A stretch of 64,000 nt of DNA from Dermanyssus gallinae (GCA_003439945.1 QVRM01001118.1:62001-126000), one strand, 5' to 3'; positions 10,481 to 23,263 are shown, numbered from the stretch's first letter. Made by a program: numbers and translations. Notes: generated by a model from the sequence alone, not told the origin.

Positions 10481-13080
10481 CATGAAATACGCTATAAGAA
10501 TTGTTGTCTCTGCAATGGCGACTTTTATTGCATAGAGCCTCACATAAATTGTATAAGGCAATGTACCTAGAAGCGGAGCGGCACAAATATTACACAGGCC
10601 ATTATCCAAAGTCGCTCAAGTAAGGAGCTTGCCTGTAACCTTTAAAGGAGTATTCTATGCAATACGACGATCGCACAAGTTCATCCAGTAAATGTGATTA
10701 TAACTATTTAAAAAATGTACAATTTTTATAAATGTATATATATATATATATAATCGCTGTGTATTCGCTTCATTTGCCAGCGTTTGATTTTACAGATTGT
10801 ACTGGCATTGCCTTTATCGTGACACTGTAATGTCTTCGTTCCAATGAGTGCTATCTGAAACGAACTCTGGGCGCAAGGACGGAAGCTGCTAGATAGAAGC
10901 ATTTCGGGACGTCAGAGGCACCAATCAGTCTTTCCGCCCCATTCCATCGCGCTCCGTTCGTGAATACTCGAAGGCAGTCCACGAAGTGCTGTAATCATAC
11001 TGCCACGGAAACATTGGCCCGTACAGGAATAAGCTTGTCCCTGTTGTTGTTGACCTTGTTGACGGTTAGATACCGGCCCGGGCACACGCACGCATCCCGT
11101 TGGGCATCTTCGAACGCTGCACATCCTAGCGCCCGCGTAAGCAGCGCAAACACGCTCGCCGACAGCAGACAGCTTGACCGCTGCTCAAGGGTCAACGTCT
11201 TCGACCAACGACACGTCAACTGCACGCAGTCCCTGTAAACAGCATACGGCTTATAATGCATATATATATATATATAGGCTAACGGATACCAACGATTCAT
11301 TTAATGCTTCTTGATGTCATGGTTTCTTAAATTAAGTTTATGCTACGTTCACGCTGCTCAGAAGCAGAATGACATTATTCAGATGAGATTAAATATACCT
11401 TGTTAAAAAGAACGTAAACCCTCAAACTATACTTGTGGCCTGTAATCTCTTGATATTTCACTTGAATACCTCTAGCCCTAAATCTCTAGCCAAGCTACGT
11501 CTGAGGTGGAAATTTCAAAACATCCCTTTTGTACATTAAAACACAATGTTTTTCATTTAATTCTACTTGAAACAAGGCGTAATGTTTTAAAATATATTTT
11601 GGTATCACAAACTGTACAATTTGACTTTAAGCGTCTTCGTGTGGCATGGCAAAACCCGTACTCGGTATTCTAACATTTCGTCTTGCCAACTATAACTATG
11701 TATACAGTTTCTGATTGTTAATATAAACGTAGCCATATACGCTGGTGCACTGACGTGCCAGTATCTTCGTGTTTGTTTTTTTATGCATTTATTTGCTTCC
11801 ACTGTGGCAGCTGCGTGGCTAGCCATATAATGTCTTACTTTGTGCATATATATGTATTTTTAGATGAAAATATTCAAACAGAGTAGGCTCAAGTGTTTCA
11901 GAAATGATGCTGGTACACGACGAAGATTCATTCAGCCCTTAATAATCGTCATACGTGTCTCCTACAAGTAAGTTTGTTTTTTTATTAAGCAAATACAGTG
12001 TGTGAGATACATTTTACAGAGGCCAGTGCATTTTCTGGTGCCTCGTTCTATGCATTTCGCCGGGCTTATTTTTAAGTTTCTTATTCTTGATAGTAGAGAA
12101 AATCGCACAGAGTCGGGACGAGTAGATAAGCAGGTTATGGCCAACTAGAGATTTCGTTTTTGTTGAGATAATCCTTAAAACTGTAGAAGCGGAGAGTGGG
12201 ATTCGGTGGTAAACAACCCACTATCGGTTCCTTCAGAAATAAGATATCTTAAGCGCGTACAGACTGCGGAAGCAGGTTGCGTAAAATTATTTTCTGATAA
12301 TACTATCTAGTAAGCGTAGAGGAGCCTAGTGCGTTATTATCGCGTTGCACGATCGCCCTTTCAGCGAGAAGAAACGGCAAGAAGTACATAAAAATTGGAC
12401 TTGTTTTGCTTGCCTGATTCGATCCAGACGCTTCTTTGACCACCACTGAGCGCTCCGCGAAGAAATAATAGCCTATTCCTGCAGTCGCTTTATAATCAAT
12501 CTTATTAACTTCGAGTCACTATAGTCTATTTTGTTAATTTAACCAGAGATCTAATTTAACCAGCTACCCGACTTAAGCAGCAGTCAGCCATTCTGCCCGC
12601 CTCAGTACCGGGAAGGCCTGGAAATAATGCAGACGCTAGCTACCATGCCTTCTCTATCCTGGCCGAAAAGCAGTCTTTGCCGCATCGTCTAAACGTTTTT
12701 CTCATCTCAAACAAATCTAATTACATGCTCGACGCCAACTTTGCCAAATCTTGTACATTGTCTGTACATTGTCTCTCCTATGTTCGGAAAGCATTGCTAG
12801 ACGTTCAATGAGAAAATTGATTTTTTCTTCAGGTGTATATATTTGGTTGGTTTACATATTGCGTGAAAAGGAAAACATTATTTTACAGCATACAAATGCT
12901 TATTATTAATTCTTATTGGCCTCGAAACGACGCGAGCTGAAAAGCAACGTTATGCCGCCTTTACCCATGACTTGCTAAAGACGTTCGAATATATAGACAC
13001 TAAGCAAGCTTCTCGAAACTTACGCAGGAAATGAAACCTAAACACTTCTTATAACCCGCTTTTATTCTTCCGGAGCACAA
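10481..13080. other. no confirmed gene; GC-rich island at 10.9-11.24 kb
   Basis: Mostly AT-rich. The 10.91-11.24 kb segment is distinctly richer in G+C, and both strands have open frames of 70-100 codons. One minus-strand frame contains a hydrophobic run (SSCLLSASVFALLTRALGC) but no ATG close upstream. It could be a host exon or decayed repeat; undecided. Confidence 0.35.
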
Positions 13081-13084
13081 AGTC

Positions 13085-13400
13085 ATTACCCGTTGAAGCA
13101 AGTTCCATAAAGATAAAATAATACTTCGAACAGTAGTCGACCGCAAAAGTAATGGTTTCCATTTTCATTACTAGGATTGAGGTTTTGTCGATAATCCTCA
13201 GAAAAGGCCGCATAGTAGCCGCCGATTGGTACGTGACCAAGTGCTTACCAAAACGTGTTGGTGAATTCAAGGTGCGGCACCTGCAGGTGGCTTTCTGGCC
13301 GCAGTTCTCCCACTGCGATAACAGCCCCGTCCACATAGCTCAATCGACGAAAGACATTCTCAAATGCGCAGAGATTAAGGCAGTGCAGCCATCTTGACTT
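13085..13400 (+). pseudogene. possible mariner/Tc1 transposase fragment
   Basis: An 81-codon frame (13152-13397) includes HCDNSPVHIAQSTKDILKCA followed by EIKAVQP, in the position of the second catalytic Asp motif and the linker to the third one in mariner-type transposases (compare HHDNAPAH in the 1-945 copy). The stretch before it (VMVSIFITRIEVLSI) fits the usual core beta-strand. The PPYSPDLAP block is missing. No terminal repeats found. Moderate to low confidence. Confidence 0.45.
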
Positions 13401-13704
13401 GGCTCTCTGCAATTTGTTCGTATTCTCTACTATAAAGAACAATCTGCGTATACGACCACTCGGCAATACGTGAAGAGAATTGAATTGAAAAACGCAATTT
13501 GTAGGTGTGCCTCGATGCTTGAGTCACTCACGCTTCAGGAAGTGCATCGATGTCGGCGGAAAGAATTTTTCTGATTTTATTTAGAAATACCGCCTTCTAT
13601 GTTAAGAACGCATCGTTTATGAAGAGACCGTTCATTGGTGATTTTCGCACGATTTTTGCTTGGCTTTATATATAGGTGTACATATCTATATATAGGTCCT
13701 ATAT

Positions 13705-14342
13705 ATATAGGTCTATATGGGATCACAGAGTAGAGTTTGCAGCTAGGGAGATTGGGTACAATTGTCAGCAATGGGCAAGAGCGAGGGTATCAGAGAAAAT
13801 GGTGAAATTGAAGGTAAACAAGTCATATACAGGCAAATGGAAAATGGCGATGGGCTCCAAATCAAGTTTGGCAACTATGTATGGAAGGGAAAAGCGGGAA
13901 AGGGGCGGGGTAGAATGGGTATACGATAATTCAAGAGCGAGTGGGCTATTGGCAGATGCCAGGGCAGGGATGTTGGATACAAGGATACATAAAGCTAAAT
14001 ATAAGGAGGGGCAAAGTACAGAATATCGAGCATGTGGACTAGAGAATGAGTCAATCGAACATATTATTAAAGAATGTATAGCATTAGGGAGGAGCAGAGA
14101 TATAGAGCTGGCGGAGGCCCTAGCTCTAGGACCAAATGTTAGAAATGACCTGGTCGATATTACAAAGAAGAGGTTGTCACAATGGAAAGCAAATACTCAG
14201 TAGGTATTCAAGTAGACATGGATTATATGGATGCGTAGGTAATATATATGCTGCCGCTCTAAGCGCCTCTGATATAAAAGGGTATCATGTGTATTTAGGT
14301 ATACATGCCAAGGGAACAATAAATCAATCAATCAATCATAGG
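13705..14342 (+). mobile_element. 5'-truncated LINE with (AATC)n tail
   Basis: Only the last ~160 codons and the 3' UTR are present. The frame ending at 14203 reads WVYDNSRASGLLADARAGML, then the zinc-binding motif CGLENESIEHIIKEC, then a C-terminal helix ending RLSQWKANTQ and a stop. About 140 bp of 3' UTR follow and end in AATAAATCAATCAATCAATC, a short tandem tail typical of several LINE clades. The 5' end falls in TA-rich sequence near 13.7 kb, as expected for incomplete target-primed reverse transcription. The reading frame is open for its whole length, so the insertion may be fairly young. The exact clade is not assigned. Confidence 0.7.
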
Positions 14343-14344
14343 TT

Positions 14345-15334
14345 TGTCGGCTTAGATATTCTAAACATATCGCAAAGCGCACAGTGAAGCATTAAGTATA
14401 AATCACTAATCGGATTTTGACGTAGACGACGCATTCTGTACGACGTTCCGGGACGTTCTTAGTTCCGCTGACGGAAAACATGCAACAGTAACAGACTCAT
14501 TTAAAGAAAACAGTCGTCGTTTGTTAGCGTCTACTAGAGCGTCAGCGGCGATTTTACGAACCTTTATGTAAAAAAAAAGAAAAACTTATTTTCCAGTGAC
14601 ACTGAGCTCGGAAAAAATCCCACTAGTAGCACGTGCCCGTCTAGGTGGAATGACCTTGCCGGAACATGTGTCAAAGAATACGCCTCACAGCGGAAAGGTA
14701 AACAGTGATAATTAGAGAACAAGGCTTTTTTAGTTCAGCAGCTGACTAACGTGACCTTACCTGTTGTGCGGCTGACGTGGGCGATGCTCTTTTGATCGGC
14801 GAGCCAACGGAGAAAATAGAGACTGGCGGAGATGGAACACGGACCGAAATCCTGCCACAGTGAGTACACAAACTGCAAGCCCAAACTTAGCCTTGCCGGG
14901 AAGACTAGAGTAGAAAGAACACAAGCGCGCATAGAAAGCGTACACGAAAAGTAATTAGCAGCCTAGCCAAACCGATACGAAAGAGGTACGCGGCCTGGAT
15001 GGAGTCGCTTTGTATTAGAAACCAGCGAGCATGCGACCCGGCAGGTACACAAAACTCCGCGGTTACGAAGAGCATATCCGAACTGCGCTAGAGCAAGGCA
15101 AGTCGTACGGAACTGCATACTACATGCCATAAATGCCGCAGATGTACAAAATCAATGTTGTGACATGAGATACGAGAATGTAAATTAAGCAGATTGGAAT
15201 AGCCTATGATGGTAGTCGAGTGAGGAGGAACCAGCAAAGACGCAACCAAGTTGAGTTAGGTGTATGAGGCGATAAATCACGAGGAAGTGGTGTCAGCGCA
15301 AATTTGCACTACGGGCACGTAGTTCGAGGGCTTA
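14345..15334. other. no gene seen
   Basis: Scattered short frames only. Nothing supportable on either strand. Confidence 0.5.
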
Positions 15335-15522
15335 AAGAAAAATCCTTTCGGGGCTGACTCTCAGCCAAGATTTAACGTTCATGGGACTGCTTTTCGCATT
15401 GCTTCATGGACGGACCCCATAAATACAAATGTGCAACGGTGGGGCTCGAACCCGCGCACCTATGTGTCTCCTCCGGTCGCGAGGCGCAGACGCATGCCAC
15501 CACGCCACCGGGCTCGACAAGT
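15335..15522 (-). mobile_element. tRNA-derived SINE, copy 3
   Basis: Close match to the other minus-strand copies: on the minus strand GCCCGGTGGCGTGGTGGCAT, GCGACCGGAGGAGACACATA, the B box GGTTCGAGCCCC, then the conserved body and TTGGCTGAGAGTCAGCCCC at the end. Both pol III boxes are intact. Confidence 0.85.
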
Positions 15523-15751
15523 TCGAGGGCTTACCACGACGTAAGTTGCTCACGTGTCTCGGCGCATACTACGAATTGGCGCAGCCTACAAAAGCAACGG
15601 CGACGGCGGTAAACCAGGCGGCGGCGGCACCACGCCGTGACGGAAAAGCATGAGGGTACACGAGGAACACGGAGGGATCCTGAAAACTACAAAGGCGGAC
15701 TGCGTAGAAGGGACAACGGCCGTAATTTGGCAACCACTATGTTTTTGGCGC

Positions 15752-16036
15752 ACCAGGGGCCGCGTGGGAAGACTGGAGCCGCATGGGAAGACTGGAGCCG
15801 CATGGGAAGACTGGAGCCGCATGGGAAGACTGAAGCCGCATGGGAAGACTGAAGCCGCATGGGAAGCCTGGAGCCGCATGGGCAAACTGGAGCCGCATGG
15901 GCAAACTGGAGCCGCATGGGAAAACTGGAGCCGCATGGGAAAACTGGAGCCGCATGGGAAGACTGGAGCCGCATGGGAAGACTGGAGCCGCATGGGAAGA
16001 CTGGAGCCGCATGGGAAGACTGGAGCCGCATGGAAG
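15752..16036. repeat. 19-bp minisatellite, about 14-15 copies
   Basis: Tandem array of GACTGGAGCCGCATGGGAA with few variants (GACTGAAGCC, GCAAACTGG). Because 19 is not a multiple of three and the unit has no stop in any frame, both strands are open in all frames across the array and yield spurious ORFs up to 185 codons. They should not be annotated as proteins without RNA evidence. Confidence 0.95.
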
Positions 16037-16730
16037 CCGATAAAGCTTCTGACTTGCAGAAAACTGGTCCACAATATCTTCGGTGATTTAAGATGAAGAA
16101 GCCAGATAAAACGGCGCGTAGTACGTGCTGGCTGCATTCACGATAGACCAATGTCATCGCCCGTCCAGAGGTAGCTTCTGCAAAAGCTGTGAATATACGC
16201 ACGCCTATATACGACGCTGCATACATACCATCCTGATTGCACAACCCACAATTACCAAAGCAGCGCTAAAAGATTAGACGCTAAAGTAAACACTGAGCCC
16301 TTTGTTTGCAAAGGAACTGATTAAAAGAAACTACGACATCACGACTCTCGGCACAACAGTACCGGCTCATAAATGGGCAGAAGTGGAACTAGTGACGGAG
16401 TAACGGTGGAACTGGATTCAACTGAATCCTCGGAACTAGCGGGACCCGGGAAAACAGGTAAAAGAAATGATCGGGTCGGATACAATAGCATACCAGAAGC
16501 CACATTCGTAGTCTCACCGGCGGAAGTGCTGCATGACCGGACATTGTGTTCTGCTAGTGAATACTCCACACCAGCACTCGAGAGCATAAACCCCTCCTAA
16601 GAAGGGAGATAACAGTAAGCATAGCATGTGATGTGCCTTACACCTAATTTGCAAGAACCATAACAAAGCAATGGTACTAATTACTAACAAAAATGTAAAT
16701 TGCATATACATATAAAACGGTTTGTTTCAT
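16037..16730. other. no gene seen
   Basis: Short frames at 16.34-16.6 kb on both strands; none has a recognisable domain. Confidence 0.45.
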
Positions 16731-16834
16731 CATCTGTGTCATGGTAAGAACTTGCAGTATGTATATTCTACCTCTAGGGAATCATCTGCGTCATGGTAAG
16801 AACTTGCAGTTTGTACATTCTACCTCCCAAATGC
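16731..16834. repeat. 52-bp tandem duplication
   Basis: Two adjacent copies beginning CATCTGTGTCATGGTAAGAA and CATCTGCGTCATGGTAAGAA, period 52 bp, with a few substitutions. Confidence 0.85.
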
Positions 16835-16914
16835 ACGCACTGCTTCCTGTTCGGGATCCCCAGGTGGAAAAGAAAAAACCTAAAAACGGTTGCGCAAATA
16901 TATATATATATTTA

Positions 16915-16950
16915 TATCCGGCATAAATATATATATATTTATGCCGGATA
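16915..16950. repeat. perfect 36-bp palindrome
   Basis: TATCCGGCATAAATATAT is followed immediately by its reverse complement. No spacer. It could extrude as a cruciform. Function unknown. Confidence 0.85.
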
Positions 16951-17530
16951 ATCTTGTCTTAAACTCTGGGGTATGGTCAAGGCCGGTGGGAAAGTTATTT
17001 TTGCGAATGAAAATGGCAAGCGGAAATGTTTCGTATAGGAGTGAGATGATACTTTTTCTAAGCTGTGATTTTAGGATAGATGTACAAGATACGTTTATAA
17101 AATGCACGATTGTGAAAGACTCAATTGGAAATGCATACCGCGCATTCCGAAAAAAATCTATATCGTCTGAAATATGATTGGTCCTAGCTGGAGGTGGACA
17201 TCTCTGTATACAATAAGGAACAAGGAATTCTATATACAATAATATAAGTTTGCAATCCCTTTTTATTCTCGCATTAGTTCCTGCTTCTCGGTAAAGCTAG
17301 GCCAGTAATGCGTTCTCTCACAATAGTGCCTTTTGTACATTTATGCCAGACAGCCATTCTAAAATGACAGGTAAACAAATGTCATTAAAAAAATGCCTCA
17401 CTCCTAGAAATTCTCCTCTCACTTAACCAGGTCCTATAGTTTTTAACGAGTTATCCGGACACCCTATATATAGGGTGCCCATTTTTTGGGTATTATTGCC
17501 TGACATAAAAAAAAACTAAAATTCATTCCA

Positions 17531-17808
17531 AAGATCATATAATGCCGAACAGAAGATGCGACATGGTCGTTTAGAAAATAATTCGCAAAATTAAAGTTCT
17601 TTATTAGCGTTCACGCCCCATAACTTAAAATCGTAACCCTACGACCGTTCACAACGCTACTGCTTCTTCTAAGGATCATATAATTACGGCCAGAAAATGC
17701 AACATGGCGGTTTGGCAGAGAATTTGCCAAAAATAAAATTTATTATTAGCCTTTACGCCTAATACCTTAAAATGATAACCCTCCGTTTACAGCGCTACTA
17801 AAACTCAC
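17531..17808. repeat. diverged 140-bp tandem duplication
   Basis: The unit starting AAGATCATATAATGCCG (17531) recurs as AAGGATCATATAATTACG (17671). Shared blocks include ACATGG, TTATTAGC and AACCCT, ending in CGCTACT. Non-coding. Confidence 0.75.
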
Positions 17809-17908
17809 ACATGTGCATTTCATGACGATCATTTTAGTGCCTATAAAGTAAATCTATGGCAATGCAAGCAGTAATTACGGAGTAATTCAAATTTTTCGGC
17901 GGGCATGT

Positions 17909-17986
17909 CGAGGTTGAGTGCATGCATAAATGACCTAGACTATTTTTTTTATTGGAATAGATTATTTATGCATGCACTCAATCTCG
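17909..17986. repeat. 23-bp inverted repeat around a T-rich loop
   Basis: CGAGGTTGAGTGCATGCATA (17909 onward) is matched inverted at 17964-17986 with one mismatch. The spacer is 32 nt and T-rich. Confidence 0.8.
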
Positions 17987-18345
17987 AGCACTCTGCAATC
18001 GCGGCCCACATTGCTATATTTTTACCAAAATTATTGTCGTGCGCATTTGACTAAGTGTGTTAGCTTTGGACGCTGCGAATGGTCGTCGGGTTATGCTTTT
18101 GAGGTATTTGGCGTAAAGGCTAATACAGAACTTCATTTTTCTAAAGATTATGTTGCACCTTCTGACCGGTGTTACATGCTATTCAGAAGAAGCAGACTTT
18201 ACCCTTGAACACAACAATGTGCTGGGCTTCTATAGAGGAGGATTAATTGTCTTTCAACTGCACATCGCAGTCTGAAAAAAAGCTTATCTCTTTCAGTCTC
18301 ACTCCAAAAATAAGACTGCACACAATTATTTATGCAATACTAAAA

Positions 18346-18396
18346 ATGCATTTCATACGATTGCGTTGCGTTAGGTTATATATAGCGAGTTCCACT
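18346..18396 (+). repeat. dispersed 50-bp repeat, copy 1
   Basis: ATGCATTTCATACGATTGCG followed by GTTAGGTTATATATAGCGAG. The same segment occurs inverted at 23570-23615. Origin unknown. Confidence 0.7.
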
Positions 18397-19599
18397 GAAC
18401 TGACCTAATTAACCGTTTGAATTCTCGATAGTGAGCTAAGGTAGCGTTAGAGCAGCAGATCGGTGACTGCGCCTTGGGCACGAAACTAATTAAGCACGGT
18501 GCCGAGATTTCTTCTTTGTACACCTAGCAGGCATCATCATTAGTAGTAGTACGTTGTTAGAATACCGAACAAACGTTTCTTAATGACAATATCAATCTAA
18601 AAATAGCGCCTATGTATGTGTCGATATATAGATAGATAAAGCATATGTTGACGTGTGTAGTAATGGTGCTGCCGTCGTGCAGGTAGGACGTGTTTGTGCC
18701 GTTCTCTTGAAAGAGTACCGTTAGTTTAAGCGTGGAAATTCCAGTGGATATACTAAAAAACTGCCTTATCTCGGCACAGCGACCAAATGGGTGCAATTTG
18801 CTGCAAGCAAAACGGTGAAAAAACGGTAAAAATCGATTCTGACTATCTCAGCCAGCAATTTGAACGCCGATTTCCAACGGTCGCCGCATATGAATAAATA
18901 AACGCTAAGTTGAATAACAAAATCGTGAAAGTGCACTGAGTGCCACCAGTGGAAAGGTGTGATTACATCGAATTTCGTAATCGGCCAACAAACGCAGGTT
19001 TATTAGGAAAATAGTGCGTTTTTATGCAGGAGTGAGACTGTGAGACAGAGAGAGAGAGCGGAGGAGGAAGAGTGAGACTGAACAAACTTCGCAGAAGCCC
19101 ATTTGCAACGATATAGTTGAATAGTTCGTCGTGATAGATGTTGTGAATAGTGAAACGCTCCATGTAGTGCAATAGGGTCGTTACTGTTTTACTCGGAAAC
19201 CTTGTGTTTTTGAGCGCAAAGCAGGATTAGCTGTCGGCTCCGTAGTGGAAGTCGATCAGCCATACAAGCAAGGTTAAGTGAAGAATATACTTAACCCAAG
19301 GAAAGCAGAGCAAGCCTGCTAGGTGCTCTTAGACGCGAATTTTTGAACTTCGTTCGAAAATACTGCGTTTTTTTATATAAACAGGAATCGTCAACAAGGG
19401 GAGATAGAGAAGCCAGCTTCAATAAATATATAAAACGGACAAGGAAAGAAGGTCGGGGGAAACCCCATAAGGCCGGCCTTACCGACTGGACCGCCAGTCG
19501 GGACCAGGTCGGAGCCCGATTTATCGAATCGAAGAGCAACAAGTGTGGGCATGGAAGGAGCCGTCAGCAGCGAAACGCTCAGCCGGGCTAACGAAAACT
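18397..19599. other. no confirmed gene
   Basis: Non-coding appearance to about 19.3 kb. 19340-19590 has an 82-codon plus-strand frame that may belong to the 5' region of the following LINE. A purine-rich (GA)n-like patch is at about 19045-19075. Confidence 0.4.
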
Positions 19600-19730
19600 A
19601 TAAGGACCGAAAACAAGGAAGGAAAGCGAAGCTCTTGAGACGCAAGAAAACATAGACGCAATGCTATGGGATAGCAGGGAGCTCGGTGAGCTCCTTAACA
19701 CGGTGCAACACGGCCTTGTAAAAGTGCCTT

Positions 19731-20051
19731 GTGCCAACAAACACCAAGGAAAACGTAAAAAGTGCAATCAAGGCTCTTGAAAAGAGCCTGATAGCACTCG
19801 AATACAAACAACAGATGTCAACAAACAGCTACAACGGTGATCACGTAAACAAGCTCCGAGCGGAACTGAATGAGAATGAATTGTATAACAGAATGCTGAA
19901 ACAGCAACCGTTCGAAAAGGAAGATTTAAATAAACAACCCCAGGAGCACATCAAGCAGCTCGAAGAAGCTCTAAAGCACAGACGCACACCAAAGGAGATA
20001 CAGCTTGCTGAAGAGCAACAAAAGTGTCAGGAGGTACTGCAAAAGCTGTAA
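19731..20051 (+). pseudogene. R1-like ORF1 fragment, coiled coil
   Basis: A 106-codon open stretch rich in Lys, Glu, Gln and Leu (for example NKLRAELNENELYNRMLKQQ and HIKQLEEALKHRRTPKEIQL), strongly predicted by eye to be helical and coiled. ORF1 proteins of R1-like LINEs are nucleic-acid-binding gag-like proteins with a coiled coil before zinc knuckles (family knowledge). The frame is interrupted at both ends; the segment at 20309-20530 (AVRREFKFAASETVVKIEPI) is the likely continuation. The listed first codon is not a confirmed start. Confidence 0.55.
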
Positions 20052-20959
20052 AATGCAGCGACTATAGTGAAAACAGAACTGGCTAAATAATGGCCGCGGA
20101 ACGCCTATCTAAAAGCGCGGTTAATAAAGACTAGCATTGAAGGAGACCGAGAGGTAAGAGAACTTCTCGGTCGAGACCAAGACGCCAAGGACGCGGACCT
20201 CATACGGCGGCTGAACCAAATATTCCTGGCAGCTAATCGTTTGGGAGAATTGCCGGTCGGAAAGGTGGGAATGGTCAAAATCCACCACGCCGAGATAGAC
20301 TTAGGAGAGTGCTCGACAAGGCGACCCAAGGAGACGCCATTAAAGAGGCCGTTCGACGAGAATTTAAGTTCGCTGCCTCAGAAACGGTCGTCAAGATAGA
20401 ACCCATAGAAAACAAAATGGGTAAGTGGAGCGCCTCCGCGCTGCTAGCAAGAAGAAGAACTGAAGAACTGAATAATAGGCTGGCTATCCCATCTACTGGT
20501 AAAATAGATAAAACCTCTCTGTTGCCTTAAAAGATTGGCCATCTAGAAAAAGCTGCATGAAAGTCTAAATATTTAAATATAAAGCCTAAATAGGTGTGAT
20601 GCGAAGGGTCATGCGGAAACAGACTGCACATCTTAGCCAAAATGCTATTATTCAAGGAGGACGACCTTAAACACGCAGCGAAATCTATGTAGTGCCCTAT
20701 GTATAGGCAGTGTATCAGGGAAACTCGACACCGCAAGAGCAACTCGAAGCACATTAAACGAGATGCCCAAAACGGCTAAACGAAAAAGGCGAAGAAGGAC
20801 ACACGTCTGCCAACAAACGCAGGCAGAAGCCCCTATTGAAGCTGCCATCGCCGACGCCAGCCAAGCAACGGACGATGCGCGCACCGATGTTGAAGGGTTC
20901 ACAGGTACAACAAGACCAGAACGGATCCAAGAATGAAGAAGGCAACAACAGCCCGTTGA

Positions 20960-23263
20960 CGAGTCCCCAATGCATACGGATTAACCTGGGCTGGTCCAAC
21001 GAGGCCCAAGCGATGCTTGATGCGAAAAAGCAGAAAAAGATGTGCAACTAATAATGATCAGCGAACCGTATAGCTTTATGACGGTTCGGGCAAGGGATGT
21101 CTCAGATATAAAAATGGGGACGCGGTGCTCCAAGTCTAACCCGCAGTACCCGTTAAGACGCACGAATCGAGAAAGGGCTGGAGATGTGCGAAACTCAATC
21201 GAGAACCGAGAGTATTCAGCTGCTCTATATCGCCAAAAATGCGGCGGCAGGAATTTACAGATTTCCTGGACAGCCTTGCGGAGTAGCTCAGGCAATATGC
21301 GGCAAGAAATATACCCATCCTTAATGGGGGAGAGTTTAATGCGGCTGCAGCAGAATATGGAAGCCGACGTTCAAACGACAGAGATCAGGAGCTGTTGTGG
21401 CTAGCTCAACTGGACACAGTCCTCTTCGATCCTCCGAGTCTGAGCGAAGAGACCAGTCCCCGTTAATGGACCGAACATTTGGTAACGAGGGTGTTATGAA
21501 AAAATTGTAACCTGGGGAATCTTAAAAGAAGATTCCCTGAGCTACTATAACAATATAGAGTTACCTAGCATCGGAAAGACAGCTGCCGCATGGCATGGCG
21601 AGCTGGCAAAATAAGTCCTAAAATTGCGGTCTCAGAAAGGCGAGCAACAAAAAAAATGGTGCGAACTGTGCGAAGGAGTGGAGAATAACATCTGGGGGAA
21701 ACTCTACTAGATCTTCATGGACAGGATGGAGAAGCTACGGCCAAAACTTCCCGACGATCTTGTGAAGAAAGCGGTTCGAGGACTCTCTCTGTTGGATGAA
21801 GTAGCAGCCGGAAGTCCTCAAGGGTATGGCGGACAAGATTTTCAAAGAAGGTGCCTACCCAGCGGCATGTAAAATGCTACCTTGGCCATTATAGACAAAC
21901 CAGAGAGGCAGGCTACAAACCTAGATGCGTATTGCCCGATATGCTTCCGAGACATAATAGGGAAGGAATTTGAGACGCTTTTTAACAGCAGACTCACGGC
22001 GGAATTGGAGCAGAAGATTGCATTCTCGGATAGACAATTTGGCTTTCGACAAGGACGCTCAACGGAAATGGTCATCGGTCAAGTGGTATAGGAGGCCGAA
22101 AGGCAAAGAAGGAAAAAACAGTGGTCGAGGGAGCTTTGCATGTTCATCATTTTAGACGTCCTCAACGCATTCATCTCCCTAAGCTGGCAAGTAATCCTGC
22201 CTAATATGGCCGAGAAGGATGTCTCACCGTACCTGCAGAGAGTCATTGCCTCTTATCTTAGTAGCCGTACGGCCGTTCACGGAGATATGGAGTTCGACAT
22301 GACAGCGGGCGTCTCACACACATCCGTCCTGAGGCCCCTGCTGTGGAACATAGCGTACGATAATGTACATAATAGCTTTATTAACCGATGGTTGGTTTAC
22401 AATATTACGCGTACAGAGAAAGCATACAATCACATATACGTATATTCACCACGGTTCTAAAGGTCGCGTCAACGGAACTGCTCTATCGCATTGTTGAAGG
22501 TGAGATAAGTCACACTGTCTCCAGCAGAGTTTACACAAGCATAACGAGGAAATTTCATGGAACTTCTTTCGAATACAGATCTTCATGTGGAGGCCATGTA
22601 CAGCAAATCGTGCAATTAGGTGTCTATTCTCATAGTTGCAGTGGCGAAAGGCTTCTTGCCTCTGTGGCAGAGTCGGCTGTGCTTTACGCTGTTTCTACGT
22701 AGAGCCCGAGCGCGACGAAGTAAAAGAAGAAGCGAATTAGAATCGCCAGCGCATACTGCACGATTGAGGCAATGGCAATCATTGCGATAACCAGGCCCAA
22801 ACTGGCCTTATGGCACTTATGGCCTAAGCTGGTATGGCCTAATGACATTATGGCCCAACTTGATAAGGGAGCGGATCCAGCGAAGGCGAGGACGGCAGAA
22901 GAAGGTGGCAGCCCGGATGTGGCTACACGAATGGAGTCTAGCGCCATCGGAGTCACCAAGAGCGTGGGCCCGCCGGGCCACTCCGGATTTCAAGAAATGG
23001 TATACCAGGGAACACGGAAGCGTCACCTATCACCTGACGCAGCTGATAACGGGGCATGGGTGCTTCCAGAAGTACCTGCACCGGGGGGCAAAGCTACAGA
23101 CCTCGCGTGCGTCATGTGCGAGACCGGCGAGATGGATGATGTTACCCACACCATCATCCTCAACACATCACTAGAAGACGCACGTACGGGATCACCAATA
23201 GCGACTGCGGTGACGGACCTAGTTGCCGCCATGCTTGAGGACGAGCAAAAATGGGACCAATGA
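20960..23263 (+). pseudogene. R1-like ORF2 (endonuclease-reverse transcriptase) with many lesions
   Basis: Begins with the conserved INLGWSNEAQAMLDAKKQKK block. Endonuclease motifs are only partly traceable. The fingers/palm of RT are seen as DVLNAFISLSWQVILPNM, then YLQRVIASYLSSRTAVHGDM and the box GVSHTSVLRPLLWNIAYDN, in which the usual PQGSVLGP core is mutated to SHTSVLRP. The Asp-Asp box is absent. LLASVAESAVLYAVST and RIASAYCTIEAMAIIAI mark the post-RT domain; GHGCFQKYL and CVMCETGEMDDVTHT mark the C-terminal zinc region, in which the last cysteine is lost. At least four frame changes were needed to follow it. Confidence 0.75.

Noticed and set aside
10912..11300. Cysteine-containing minus-strand frames in a GC-rich patch
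   Set aside because: No start codon near the hydrophobic run, and competing frames on both strands; left as an undecided region.
15586..16244. Long overlapping ORFs (up to 185 codons) on both strands
   Set aside because: They are by-products of the 19-bp minisatellite, which has no stop in any frame.
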